DNA of 64,000 bases from Streptomyces sp. ISL-87 (GCF_018614095.1 NZ_JAGGOY010000045.1:2107-66106), one strand, 5' to 3'; shown: positions 16,801-24,106, counted from the stretch's first letter. The notes: generated by a model not told the origin, from the letters alone. A program made the numbers and translations.

Positions 16801-17595
16801 ACCGTGCGCTTGTGGGACATAGCCACCGGCAAGACCCGTACCGCTCTGACTGGCCACACCGACCGGGTCGACTCGGTGGCGTTCAGCCCCGATGGGCAAG
16901 TCCTCGCTACCGGCAGCGCCGACAGCACCGTGCGCCTATGGGACGTAGCCACCGGCAAGACCCGTGCCATTCTGGCCGGTCACAAAGATGCGGTTGGCTC
17001 GGTGGCGTTCAGCCCCGATGGGCAAGTCCTTGCCACCGGCAGCGCCGACACCACCGTGCGCTTGTGGGACGTAGCCTCCGGTACGGTCCGTGCCACTCTG
17101 ACTGGCCACACCGACCGGGTCGACTCGGTGGCGTTCAGTCCCGATGGGCAAGTCCTTGCCACCGGCAGCGCCGACAGCACCGTGCGCTTGTGGGACGTAG
17201 CCTCCGGTACGGTCCGTGCCACTCTGACTGGCCACACCAACTGGGTCGGTTCGGTCGTGTTCAGTCCCGATGGGCGCACCCTTGCCACCGGCAGCGCCGA
17301 CAGCACCGTGCGCTTGTGGGACGTAGCTGCCGGCAAGATCCGTACCACTCTGACCGACCACACCAACACGGTGGGCTCGGTGGCGTTCAGCCCTGATGGG
17401 CGCACCCTTGCCACCGGCAGCGGCGATAACACGGTGCGGCTGAGGAACATTGTCCTCTACGCGCCTGACGCAGCGATCCAAAAGATCTGCGCGGCCGTCA
17501 ACCGCGAACTCACGAAAGAGGAACAGACGGCATACCTGCCACACCGATCAGCCAGTCCTGTATGCCCAACAGCTAAAGCAACATCACGCCGATAG
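13802..17595 (+). pseudogene. Trypsin-nSTAND ATPase-WD40 protein, frameshifted
   Basis: The intact product would be about 1,265 residues. It starts with a trypsin-like domain with all three catalytic residues in place (His47 in TCAHVV, Asp89 in EDVAIV, Ser165 in TGFSGGPVV). An nSTAND NTPase follows (YRGLESF entry, Walker A GPSGSGKSS at about 258-266, Walker B LLLIVDQFEELL around Asp337), then a membrane helix at about 678-700 and eleven WD40 repeats. The first reading frame ends at 16243 because WD unit 1 is 119 bp instead of 126 (7 bp missing near 16207). Units 2-11 continue in another frame from about 16192 to 17595. As it stands the product would be peptidase-ATPase with one WD unit. Downstream of Trypco1; predicted sensor-effector of a conflict system. 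Confidence 0.85.
16123..17460 (+). repeat. Tandem WD40-encoding DNA repeats (11 units of about 126 bp)
   Basis: Each unit encodes VAFSPDGxxLATGSxD, then xxVRLWDVA and a GHTD linker. ccctgatggg-type anchors fall at 16141, 16260, 16386 and 16509, giving unit lengths of 119, 126 and 123, with near-regular spacing after that. Neighbouring units are almost identical in DNA, which indicates recent amplification or gene conversion. Unit 1 lacks 7 bp; unit 3 lacks one codon. Confidence 0.9.
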
Positions 17596-17599
17596 AAAC

Positions 17600-17760
17600 A
17601 GGCGCCCAGCCAGCTGCCCGAACGGGTCCCACTCAGGTCGATCCAGGCATGAACCGCCGTTTCACGGGCTCGTCACAGCTGCGCAGGCATCGAAGTCTCC
17701 GCCGGTCCGACGCCCAGGTGCCGTATGCCCTTTTCGTGCCTCCAATATGGCCTGAATCGA
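17600..17760 (-). pseudogene. Truncated second copy of the HNH-like gene 5' end
   Basis: The minus strand reads KRAYGTWASDRRRLRCLRSC, then DEPVKR, and diverges. This matches the first 27 or so residues of the product of 10318-11430 (TRAYGAWASDWRRLRCLGGC). The ATG start is replaced (GTKRAYG instead of MTRAYG) and the zinc and HNH-like parts are missing. It is part of the 0.32-kb direct repeat. Confidence 0.78.
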
Positions 17761-17944
17761 GTGCTCTGAAGCCGGCTCTCGTCGGTGCCGCTCGCAGGGG
17801 CGCCACAAGCTCCCAGTCACCCAGCGTCGTTGCGTCGGCGGCGCTAAAGTGATCGCAGACATGTCGGCCCGTCAAGGGCTACGAGGCTCCGCCCCAAGCT
17901 ACGGGGCGGAGCTTCCTTGCTTTGGAAGGGGAATCCGCTGCGCA
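17611..17944. repeat. 0.32-kb imperfect direct repeat, right copy
   Basis: Partner of 11303-11626. It has an extra hairpin-like GCCCCAAGCTACGGGGC insertion near 17891. In this copy the AGGAC-type repeats and attR follow directly; in the left copy the membrane-protein gene lies in between. Confidence 0.85.
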
Positions 17945-18010
17945 CGAGTTCTGTGAGCTGCGGGCACCTGGGACTCTCCGCGTGGACTGCTGGTTGAGCG
18001 GTGTCCTGTG

Positions 18011-18044
18011 GGACGCGTTGAGGACGGCGTGAGGACACAAGGAC
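18011..18044. repeat. Helically phased GGAC repeats next to attR
   Basis: GGAC occurs at 18011, 18022 and 18033 (11-bp steps) and again at 18041, in the context TGxGGACG. The cluster lies about 0.11 kb inside the attR core. Position and phasing fit recombinase arm sites; the integrase gene normally found here is missing. Confidence 0.45.
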
Positions 18045-18152
18045 AGGAACGGATCGGCAAGGGCCGGTAGAGCCTGACAACGACGCCCCAGTTTGACCTG
18101 GGGAAACGTCAGGAATCGGCAGGGATGATCAAGGGCCGTCAAGATCCCCAAA

Positions 18153-18198
18153 GGACTCATAATCCGTCGGCCGTGGGTTCGAGTCCCACCCGCCCCAC
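18153..18198 (+). other. attR core (right copy of the 46-bp repeat)
   Basis: Identical to bases 6262-6307 of the CAU tRNA. It has no upstream tRNA half and no CCA end (CCCCACTG instead of CCCCACCA), so it is not a functional tRNA. It marks the right junction of the island. Confidence 0.92.
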
Positions 18199-18367
18199 TG
18201 CGAGCCAGGAGTGCAGAAACGTTCTGGCCAGCGTCTTAGCTGGCAGGGTCGCAGGCTTCGGGGACCTTGACGGCTCCTGGCGGTCAAGGTTTCTTGATCG
18301 ACAGGACGAGCTGTGGACGCCGATGTCCGGCATATCCGACGCAGCCCGAATGACCTGGAGTCCGGTC

Positions 18368-18389
18368 CAGTTGAGACAAGTCTCAACTG
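18368..18389. promoter_or_regulatory. Perfect 22-bp palindrome (possible operator)
   Basis: Arms CAGTTGAGAC and GTCTCAACTG pair without mismatch around AA. It sits in the 0.44-kb non-coding stretch between attR and vapB. The length suits a dimeric repressor. A hairpin (GCCCGCT, GGG, AGCGGGC) follows at 18399-18415. No adjacent regulator gene is visible. Confidence 0.5.
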
Positions 18390-18590
18390 CAGGATCAGGC
18401 CCGCTGGGAGCGGGCCGGCTTAGCCGTCAGATGCCAGAGTTGGACCCTGTGGCCGGGCGGGTCGGGGCTGATCTTCTCCTGACTGATCTCTATCTCGAAC
18501 GTGCCACTGGTGGTCGGTCGCACGTCTGAATCAACCAGGCCTCCGTTCTTTATCGGCGGGGATTTGTCGTTCCTGCCGCAGTGCATGTTG

Positions 18591-18617
18591 GCGATGTATT
18601 GTGAATGCATACATTGC
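18591..18617. promoter_or_regulatory. vapBC operator
   Basis: The inverted repeat GCGATGTAT and ATACATTGC (one mismatch in nine) is separated by nine bases and lies 19 bases ahead of the vapB GTG. VapB-VapC complexes repress their own promoter through such repeats. Confidence 0.7.
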
Positions 18618-18635
18618 CCTCAGGAGGTGGTTACT

Positions 18636-18869
18636 GTGTCGGTGACCCAGATTGATCTCGATGACGAGGCGCTGGCTGAGGCCATGAGGTTGATGGGCGT
18701 CACGACGAAGAAGGAGACGGTCAACGCCGCCTTGAGGGACTACGTGAACCGGGTGCGGCGGCTGGAGGCCGCGGAGAACCTGGCTGCCCGTGGGGCGCGG
18801 GGCGAGTTTGAGCAGGCCGCTGCCGCATACGACGCTGCGAAGCAGGCGCGGCGGGCGGCCTTCGAGTGA
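18636..18869 (+). CDS. vapB: VapB-type antitoxin
   Basis: 77 residues. The GTG at 18636 has AGGAGG eight bases upstream. The N-terminus VSVTQIDLDDEALAEAMRLM, then KKETVNAALRDYV, is the ribbon-helix-helix DNA-binding fold typical of actinobacterial VapB (strand, then helices with the KKETVN turn). The Ala/Glu-rich C-terminal tail would wrap the toxin. Its stop overlaps the toxin start (GTGA). A frame running upstream to 18501 lacks support. It sits just outside attR and is probably autoregulated through the repeat at 18591-18617. Confidence 0.9.
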   Translation: MSVTQIDLDDEALAEAMRLMGVTTKKETVNAALRDYVNRVRRLEAAENLAARGARGEFEQAAAAYDAAKQARRAAFE

Positions 18870-19273
18870 TCTCGTACCTGCTCGACACTTCTGCACTGTG
18901 GCATCTGTTCCGCACTCCAGGGGCGCTGCAGCCTTGGGAGGGGCATATCGCCGCCGGGGTGTTCCGTGTCTGCGAGCCCACGAGGACCGAATTCCTGTAC
19001 TCAGCCACCAGCCCGTCCCACAGGGATGAACTGGCCGAGGAGTTGGACGCGTTGTGTCCACTGTCCGCGGTGCCGAAGAACGCGTGGCGCTGGGTGGACA
19101 CCGCCCAGTACAAGCTCACCCAGCGCGGCCAGCACTGCGCCGCCGGGCCGATCGACCTGTTGGTATGCGCGACCGCGGTCCACCACGGCCACACTGTGCT
19201 CCACGTGGACAACGACTTCGCAGCCGTGGCGAGTGTCCTCAAGGACGTGCGGCAGCGGGGCATCCGCACCTGA
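18866..19273 (+). CDS. vapC: VapC-type PIN-domain ribonuclease toxin
   Basis: 135 residues. It has the acidic PIN quartet: Asp7 in YLLDTSALW, Glu42 in RTEFLYSA, Asp97 in GPIDLLVCATA, and Asp115/Asp117 in HVDNDFAAVA. The fold is complete and the length normal. VapC toxins cut tRNA or rRNA until neutralised by VapB; the target here is unknown. The GTG start overlaps the vapB stop. A degraded copy of its last 21 codons and downstream DNA lies at 7257-7425 inside the island. Confidence 0.92.
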   Translation: MISYLLDTSALWHLFRTPGALQPWEGHIAAGVFRVCEPTRTEFLYSATSPSHRDELAEELDALCPLSAVPKNAWRWVDTAQYKLTQRGQHCAAGPIDLLVCATAVHHGHTVLHVDNDFAAVASVLKDVRQRGIRT

Positions 19274-19332
19274 GCCGGTCGCGGGCACCACGTACTCAGC
19301 GTCAAATCAGAAGACATGGCCATCGCCTCGCC

Positions 19333-19662
19333 GTGCAGAACCGGAGGCGGGAGCTCTGGTTGAAGGCCTGGCAGCGTCTCGACACACAGCGGCAGCGCGT
19401 CCTTCAGGCCTTCGAGGAGCAGCCTCGGGGCCTCCTGGTGCTGATCACGCTGGACGAGTTCAAGCACGCCATTCAGGCGTTCCGCCGCGAGGTCGACACT
19501 GAGGTCGTCGCCTTCGTCCGCCGCTCGCACCCCTACCCGCAGGGCACCGAGCAAGCCGCCACGCGGCTCGGCGCCTGCTTCACCTGGACGATGATCCACC
19601 GCGACGCGCTCCTCAACCTCGCGAGCGACTTGTACGGAGACTTCCTGCGCCGCTCGGAATGA
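19333..19662 (+). CDS. Small uncharacterised protein downstream of vapC
   Basis: 109 residues from a GTG at 19333. The sequence is coherent and helical (LWLKAWQRLDTQRQRVLQAF, FKHAIQAFRREVDTEVVAFV, FTWTMIHRDALLNLASDLYG). I do not recognise the family. The start is uncertain, because the frame is open further upstream into vapC. Its first codons are also preserved in the remnant at 7378-7425, so it travelled together with vapC. Confidence 0.5.
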   Translation: MQNRRRELWLKAWQRLDTQRQRVLQAFEEQPRGLLVLITLDEFKHAIQAFRREVDTEVVAFVRRSHPYPQGTEQAATRLGACFTWTMIHRDALLNLASDLYGDFLRRSE

Positions 19663-19866
19663 GGCCGAGCGCATGGCCAAGTTCTAGCGCGCCGCTCGGG
19701 CCGCAGCCCGCCGCGAGGTCCCCTCCCTGTCGCAGGGAACGTCACCGGGCGGATGTGCGGGCGGTGGCTGGGCTGACGTGTGACTGCACGGCGGGTCGGT
19801 GCTCGATCCGTGGCTGGGGCCCCGGTCCGGCACGGTGTGCGGCATGCGTGAGGAGCGACTCGGCCG
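19663..19866. other. Short stretch with no visible gene
   Basis: Nothing recognisable on either strand. The minus-strand frames here are long only because of GC content. Confidence 0.5.
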
Positions 19867-20226
19867 GTGCGCGTCACAAGCGGGGCGCCCCGCGACCGGT
19901 CTCGCCTGGACGCTCCTGCTGTGGGTGGAATCAAGCCATCGAAGGGCGTTGGGGCGGAGACCGGCCGTTGGGCGGCCGCTGGTGGCTACCGGTCGGCGTC
20001 GCAGGACGCGTGCGCCACGAGCAACGGCGCTACGGGGCGGATCGGCTACGATTTCAAGATCGACATCTCCTGGTCGCCCGGCCAGTGGGTGGCATGGCGT
20101 GACTGGTCTTGCGACAACGGCGTTTACTGCAAGGAGTTCAAGGCCAGCGACGGCGGTAACTACTACCTGCAGATCGCCAACGCTCCGGCCTATGTCCACT
20201 CGTCGGGTCGCGTCGTCTACAACTGA
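19867..20226 (+). CDS. Small protein of unknown function, possibly secreted
   Basis: The frame gives up to 119 residues. The C-terminal 75 look like a real compact extracellular domain: DACATSNGATGRIGYDFKID, then WSPGQWVAWRDWSCDNGVYC, ending GRVVYN. It has three cysteines and many aromatic residues. The N-terminal part is low quality and shows no signal peptide, so the start may have been lost or lies elsewhere. The stop is ten bases ahead of an ABC exporter operon, which suggests co-transcription. Confidence 0.4.
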   Translation: MRVTSGAPRDRSRLDAPAVGGIKPSKGVGAETGRWAAAGGYRSASQDACATSNGATGRIGYDFKIDISWSPGQWVAWRDWSCDNGVYCKEFKASDGGNYYLQIANAPAYVHSSGRVVYN

Positions 20227-20235
20227 TCCGAGAAG

Positions 20236-20964
20236 ATGAGCATCCTTTCCTGTCACGAAGTGACCAAGCGATTCCGGAAGCACTCCGTGCTGGAAGGGGT
20301 CCACCTCAGCCTGGAGGCCGGCGAGATCGTCGGCCTCCTCGGGCTCAACGGCGCGGGCAAGACCACCCTGATGCGGGTGATCACCGGGCTGTCCACCCCC
20401 GATTCCGGTGAAGTGCGGCTGTTCGGGGAGGCCTTGCCCATGCGGCCGCGGCAACTCGACCGGCTCGGGGCCGCTCTCGACGCGCCCGCCTTCCACCGGT
20501 GGTCCACCGGACGCGCCATGCTGCGCACCCTGCTCGACACCGCCGGGCTCCCTGACGGCGGGCGGATCGCCCGTACGCTCGACCGCGTCGGACTGACCGG
20601 TGCCGCCGACCGGCGGCTCGGGACGTACTCGCAGGGCATGCGGCAGCGCCTCGCCATCGCCGCGGCGCTGCTCAAGCAGCCCGATCTGCTGATCCTGGAC
20701 GAGCCCACCAACGGGCTCGACCCCGAGGGTTTGCGGATGGTGCGGCGGATCGTGGCCGAGGAGGCCGAGCGGGGGGCCGCCGTCCTCGTCTCCAGCCACC
20801 AGCTCGACGAGATCCAGCGGATCTGCCACCGCGTGATCATGCTCGCCCAGGGCCGGATGGTCGCCGCCGGCACCCTCGACGCGCTCGGCTACGACCCCGA
20901 AAGCGGTCCGGCCGCCTTCGAGGACTGGTTCTTCGGGCTCGTCGGAGACGGCGGCCGCCAGTGA
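20236..20964 (+). CDS. ABC transporter ATPase (antibiotic/bacteriocin-immunity type)
   Basis: 242 residues with a complete nucleotide-binding domain: Walker A GLNGAGKTT at about 36-44, signature TYSQGMRQRL, Walker B LLILDEPTNGLD and an H-loop in SSHQLDEI. The signature and spacing match the CcmA/BcrA group, which works with separate six-helix permeases to export peptides or drugs or to confer immunity. Its stop overlaps the start of the permease gene (GTGA). A GAGAAG site lies just ahead of the ATG. Confidence 0.93.
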   Translation: MSILSCHEVTKRFRKHSVLEGVHLSLEAGEIVGLLGLNGAGKTTLMRVITGLSTPDSGEVRLFGEALPMRPRQLDRLGAALDAPAFHRWSTGRAMLRTLLDTAGLPDGGRIARTLDRVGLTGAADRRLGTYSQGMRQRLAIAAALLKQPDLLILDEPTNGLDPEGLRMVRRIVAEEAERGAAVLVSSHQLDEIQRICHRVIMLAQGRMVAAGTLDALGYDPESGPAAFEDWFFGLVGDGGRQ

Positions 20965-21914
20965 ACCGCCTCGTCCGGGCCGAGACCCGGCGGCTGCTGC
21001 GGCACCCGCTCGCACTGACCCTCGCCGCGCTGTTCGTCTTCGGCTCCCTCTACTGTGCCTGGGTGAGCCAGAGCATGGCCTCGCACAACATCACGCAGGT
21101 GCAGGCCAACCTCGACTTCCTCCCCGCATCGTGCGAGTCCGCGCAGAACACCCCGGAGCAGAAGGCCAGGTGCCTCGCCGACGTGCCCATGGAGGCCGCC
21201 GGGCTGGAGCGGATCCAGGACAGGTTCACCGCCGAAGGAGTCCGCGCCGCCCACGCCCAGCACCCGGTGGGCGCCCTGCTGTGGACCGTACGGTTGCTGA
21301 CGTCCCTGCCGGGGCTCGCGCTCCTCGTCATGCTGGCGGCCTTCTCCGTCGCCGGCGAGTGGAGCCGGGGCAGCATCGTGCCGCTCCTCCTCTACGAGTC
21401 CTTCCTCGGCCGGCTGCTCGCCGCCAAGGCCCTCGCGATCTGGGTGTGGAGCCTGGCGCTGCTGTGCGTGTCCGGCGCCGTGACGGCCGCGTTCGGCCTG
21501 CTCTACGGCCGTGACGCCTACCCGCTGCCCTCGCCCGGAGCCGTCGGCTCTGTCCTCGCCGACACCGCTTTCGGCGTACTGGCCGGGGCCGCCGTGCTGG
21601 CCGGGGCCGCGGCCGTCGCGGTCGCCCTGGCCGCACTGCTCCGCCAGCCGATGCGCGCCTTCCTCGCCGGGATGCTGCTGCTCGTCCTCGTGGTCCGCAC
21701 CTCCGCCGCCCCGGGGCTGGGCGCCTGGCTTCCCGGGGGCGCGCTGGCCGACCTCGTCGGCTTCGGCGCGGTGGACGGGGTCTGGGACCACTTCTGGATC
21801 TCCACCGCCCCCTCCACCGCCCCCGTCCTGCTCCGCGTCCTGCCGACCCTGGCCCTCATCGGCCTGCTCTGGCTCGGGCTGGACCGCCTCAACCGGACCC
21901 GGGACCGCGCCTGA
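20961..21914 (+). CDS. ABC transporter permease (first)
   Basis: 317 residues. An N-terminal helix (ALTLAALFVFGSLYCAWVSQ) is followed by a roughly 80-residue extracellular loop with two cysteines (CESAQNTPEQKARC). Five more helices follow in the second half, including PGLALLVMLAAFSVAGEWSR, whose WSRG end is typical of ABC-2 permeases. It overlaps the ATPase gene upstream and the second permease downstream (TGATG). Confidence 0.88.
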   Translation: MNRLVRAETRRLLRHPLALTLAALFVFGSLYCAWVSQSMASHNITQVQANLDFLPASCESAQNTPEQKARCLADVPMEAAGLERIQDRFTAEGVRAAHAQHPVGALLWTVRLLTSLPGLALLVMLAAFSVAGEWSRGSIVPLLLYESFLGRLLAAKALAIWVWSLALLCVSGAVTAAFGLLYGRDAYPLPSPGAVGSVLADTAFGVLAGAAVLAGAAAVAVALAALLRQPMRAFLAGMLLLVLVVRTSAAPGLGAWLPGGALADLVGFGAVDGVWDHFWISTAPSTAPVLLRVLPTLALIGLLWLGLDRLNRTRDRA

Positions 21915-22816
21915 TGACCGGTACCCGGCGGCGGCCGACGCGCGGGGAAGGGATCGCCTGGGCCGGCGAGCTGCGGGCCCTGTGGACCGCTCCTGTGTGG
22001 GGGGCCACCGCAGCTGTGATGGTGCTGGCCCTGGCGCTCGTCGCCCGGCTCTGGATGGCGGGCGCCTCGTACGGGGTGCTCGACCCCTCGGTGTCGGCGC
22101 TCACCTCGCTACCGGCCGCGCTGCGGGCGGCCGCCTGGCAGTTCGCGACCCTGCTGGGGCTCCTCCTCACAGCAGTGGTCGTCGCGACCGGACTCGGCCA
22201 GACCCTGGAGGGCGGCACCTGGAGCGCCCTGCGCCTGTTCGAGAACCGGGTCGGGGTGCTGTGGGCCCGTAAGGCCGGTGCCGCGCTCGCCCTGTCGCTC
22301 GCCAGCCAGATCGTCACCGGCGTGCTGCTGTGGCTGGGGACTTCGGCGCTCGCCCGGCTGTGGCCGGTGCGGCCCCGCGCGGCGGCCCCGGGGTTCAGCG
22401 GCAGCGGGGCGGTCCACGCGCCGCCTCCCCTGCCCGTCGAGACCGCGACCTGGGGCCAGGCCGCGGGCGCGATCGCCGGCGCCCTCCTCGTCCAGTTCCT
22501 CTTCATCTCCCTGGCCGGGCTCGCGGCGGCCCTGCTGCGCAGCGTCATCGGGACCCTCGCGCTCGGGGTCGGCCCCCTGCTGGTGACCGCGCCGCTCGTG
22601 ATGCTTCCGGCGGCGCCGTTCCTGCCGCACCGCTGGATCGCCGATCTGCTGAACCTGCCCGCCGAGGCCCAGTATCAGCTGTACGTCTGGAATCAGGCCC
22701 CGCCCGATCCGTCGCCCCTGACCGGGGGCCTCGCCCTCGCCGGGGTCGCGGCCCTGGCCGCCGTGGCCGCCTGGGCGGGGCTGCGGTCCGAGCGGGCGCT
22801 ACGGCCCGTCGACTGA
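21914..22816 (+). CDS. ABC transporter permease (second)
   Basis: 300 residues with about six membrane helices; the region QTLEGGTWSALRLFENRVGV matches the conserved cytoplasmic turn of ABC-2 permeases. It completes a three-gene exporter operon with one ATPase and two different permeases. The substrate is unknown; by family, a peptide or drug. A strong hairpin follows at 22830-22857. Confidence 0.88.
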   Translation: MTGTRRRPTRGEGIAWAGELRALWTAPVWGATAAVMVLALALVARLWMAGASYGVLDPSVSALTSLPAALRAAAWQFATLLGLLLTAVVVATGLGQTLEGGTWSALRLFENRVGVLWARKAGAALALSLASQIVTGVLLWLGTSALARLWPVRPRAAAPGFSGSGAVHAPPPLPVETATWGQAAGAIAGALLVQFLFISLAGLAAALLRSVIGTLALGVGPLLVTAPLVMLPAAPFLPHRWIADLLNLPAEAQYQLYVWNQAPPDPSPLTGGLALAGVAALAAVAAWAGLRSERALRPVD

Positions 22817-22829
22817 CGCCGCGGCCCGG

Positions 22830-22857
22830 TGTGACGCGGCGACTCTGCCGCGTCACA
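22830..22857. terminator. Bidirectional terminator between convergent units
   Basis: An 11-bp perfect stem (TGTGACGCGGC and GCCGCGTCACA) closes a six-base loop between the permease stop and the stop of the convergent ligase gene. Confidence 0.82.
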
Positions 22858-22960
22858 GTGGCCCTTCCGCCCCGCTACGGGTCCGGCGGGCCGGAGAGTT
22901 GGGCCGGTGGGTGGCGGATCGCCCGCCCGGCCGGCGATCGCGGCCTTGTGGGGCACGTCA

Positions 22961-24106
22961 CTAGAAGTCCTCCGTTTCGTCCGCCAAGTGGCGCAGCACG
23001 TCCATCAGGTCCTGGCGGCGGGCGAACGCCGCGCGCTGGCGGTGGGCGCCCGAGCCCTCGCGGAGCAGTCTGGCCAGGGTCTTCGCCGCGTGGTCGAGGT
23101 CGCCGGCGGCGGCCAGTTCCGGGGCGACCAGGTCCAGCAGGGCCTCCGCGAGGTCCGCCGCCGGGAGTTCCGCGCCCGTGTACGGGTCCAGGCCGAAGCC
23201 CTCCAGGCCGTCGTGGGCCCCCCGCCAGCGCGCGAGGCGCAGTACGTCGTCCCGTAGAGCCGGTTCAGGGCGCTGCTCCGCGATCTCTCGGAGCGCCGTG
23301 GCCACCAGTGCGCGGGCCAGCTCCGCCTGGAGGATGGCCGTGTCGATGTCCGGGGACATGTCCGGCGCCCGGATTTCGAGCGTGGGCCAGTTCCCGGAGG
23401 GGCGGAGGTCCCAATAGACCATCTTGGTGTCCAGGGCCGCCCCGGAGCCGAGCAGCGTCTGCACCGAGCGCCGGAAGTGGGCCGTGGACGTGAAGTGCGG
23501 AGGCAGCCCCGCCGAGGGCCAGCCCGACCAGGCCATCGCCCGCCAGCTGGCATGGCCGGTGTCCCGGCCGCCCCAGAACGGCGAGTTGGCGGCCAGCGCG
23601 ATCAGCGTGGGCAGCCAGGGCCGGACCCGGTTGGACACCGCCACCGCCGTGTCCACATCGAGGGTGCCGATGTGGATGTGCCGGCCGCAGCTGACCAGGG
23701 TGTCGGTGAGCGCGCCGAACCGCCGGTGCTGCTCGCGCTGGCGCGGCTCGTCGTCCGTCAGGTGCAGCGGCCCCTCCACGGCCACGACCGGCGACGGCGC
23801 GGCCAGCAACCGGCAGCCGTGCGCGCGGGCGGCTCTGGCGAGGGTGCGCCGCAGGGCGGCGAGTTCCGCGCGCAGGGTGACCGCCGAGTGGGCGACCGGG
23901 GTGGAGATCTCCACCTGGTAGCGGGTCCCCTCGGGATGCAGCTGGTGCGGCAGACCGGCGGCGGTGGCGAGGACGATCGGGGCGGCCGGGACCACCCGGA
24001 AGGTGCGGGCGTCGACGAGGAGGAACTCCTCCTCGACCCCGACGGTGAGCGGGGCCGTGTCGGTCGTGGTGCTGGTGCTCGTGGTGCTGGTGCCAGGTTC
24101 GATCAC
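22961..24106 (-). CDS. YbdK-type carboxylate-amine ligase (GCS2 family)
   Basis: 381 residues. It has the glutamate-cysteine ligase fold of the GCS2/YbdK group: LTVGVEEEFLLVD at the N-terminus, EGTRYQVEISTPV, CGRHIHIGT in the middle, and WPTLEIRAPDMSPDIDTAIL. Conserved acidic and His residues for metal and ATP binding are present. YbdK has weak gamma-glutamylcysteine ligase activity; Streptomyces makes mycothiol, so the true substrate is unclear. A Thr/Ser-rich stretch precedes the domain. Neighbours give no pathway hint. Confidence 0.87.
   Translation of the reverse strand: MIEPGTSTTSTSTTTDTAPLTVGVEEEFLLVDARTFRVVPAAPIVLATAAGLPHQLHPEGTRYQVEISTPVAHSAVTLRAELAALRRTLARAARAHGCRLLAAPSPVVAVEGPLHLTDDEPRQREQHRRFGALTDTLVSCGRHIHIGTLDVDTAVAVSNRVRPWLPTLIALAANSPFWGGRDTGHASWRAMAWSGWPSAGLPPHFTSTAHFRRSVQTLLGSGAALDTKMVYWDLRPSGNWPTLEIRAPDMSPDIDTAILQAELARALVATALREIAEQRPEPALRDDVLRLARWRGAHDGLEGFGLDPYTGAELPAADLAEALLDLVAPELAAAGDLDHAAKTLARLLREGSGAHRQRAAFARRQDLMDVLRHLADETEDF

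Larger units (their letters stand above)
6262..18198. mobile_element. Integrated genomic island in a CAU tRNA gene
   Basis: The segment is bounded by an exact 46-bp direct repeat: the 3' part of the intact tRNA (6262-6307) and a second copy with no upstream tRNA half (18153-18198). That is the signature of site-specific integration by a tyrosine recombinase at a tRNA gene. The content supports it: truncated genes, AT-richer ORFs, a conflict-type peptidase/ATPase gene pair and repeats. No integrase, replication or transfer gene is recognisable, so the island looks immobile on its own. Size is about 11.9 kb. Confidence 0.88.

Noticed and set aside
16123..17460. Regular DNA repeats resembling a CRISPR array
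   Set aside because: Units are 126 bp, contiguous, without unique spacers, and encode WD40 blades in frame.
18153..18198. A second CAU tRNA
   Set aside because: Only the 3' half is present; there is no acceptor 5' strand or D arm.
19533..21015. Long minus-strand frames opposite the ABC genes
   Set aside because: They mirror the GC-rich third positions of the plus-strand ATPase and show no motifs of their own.
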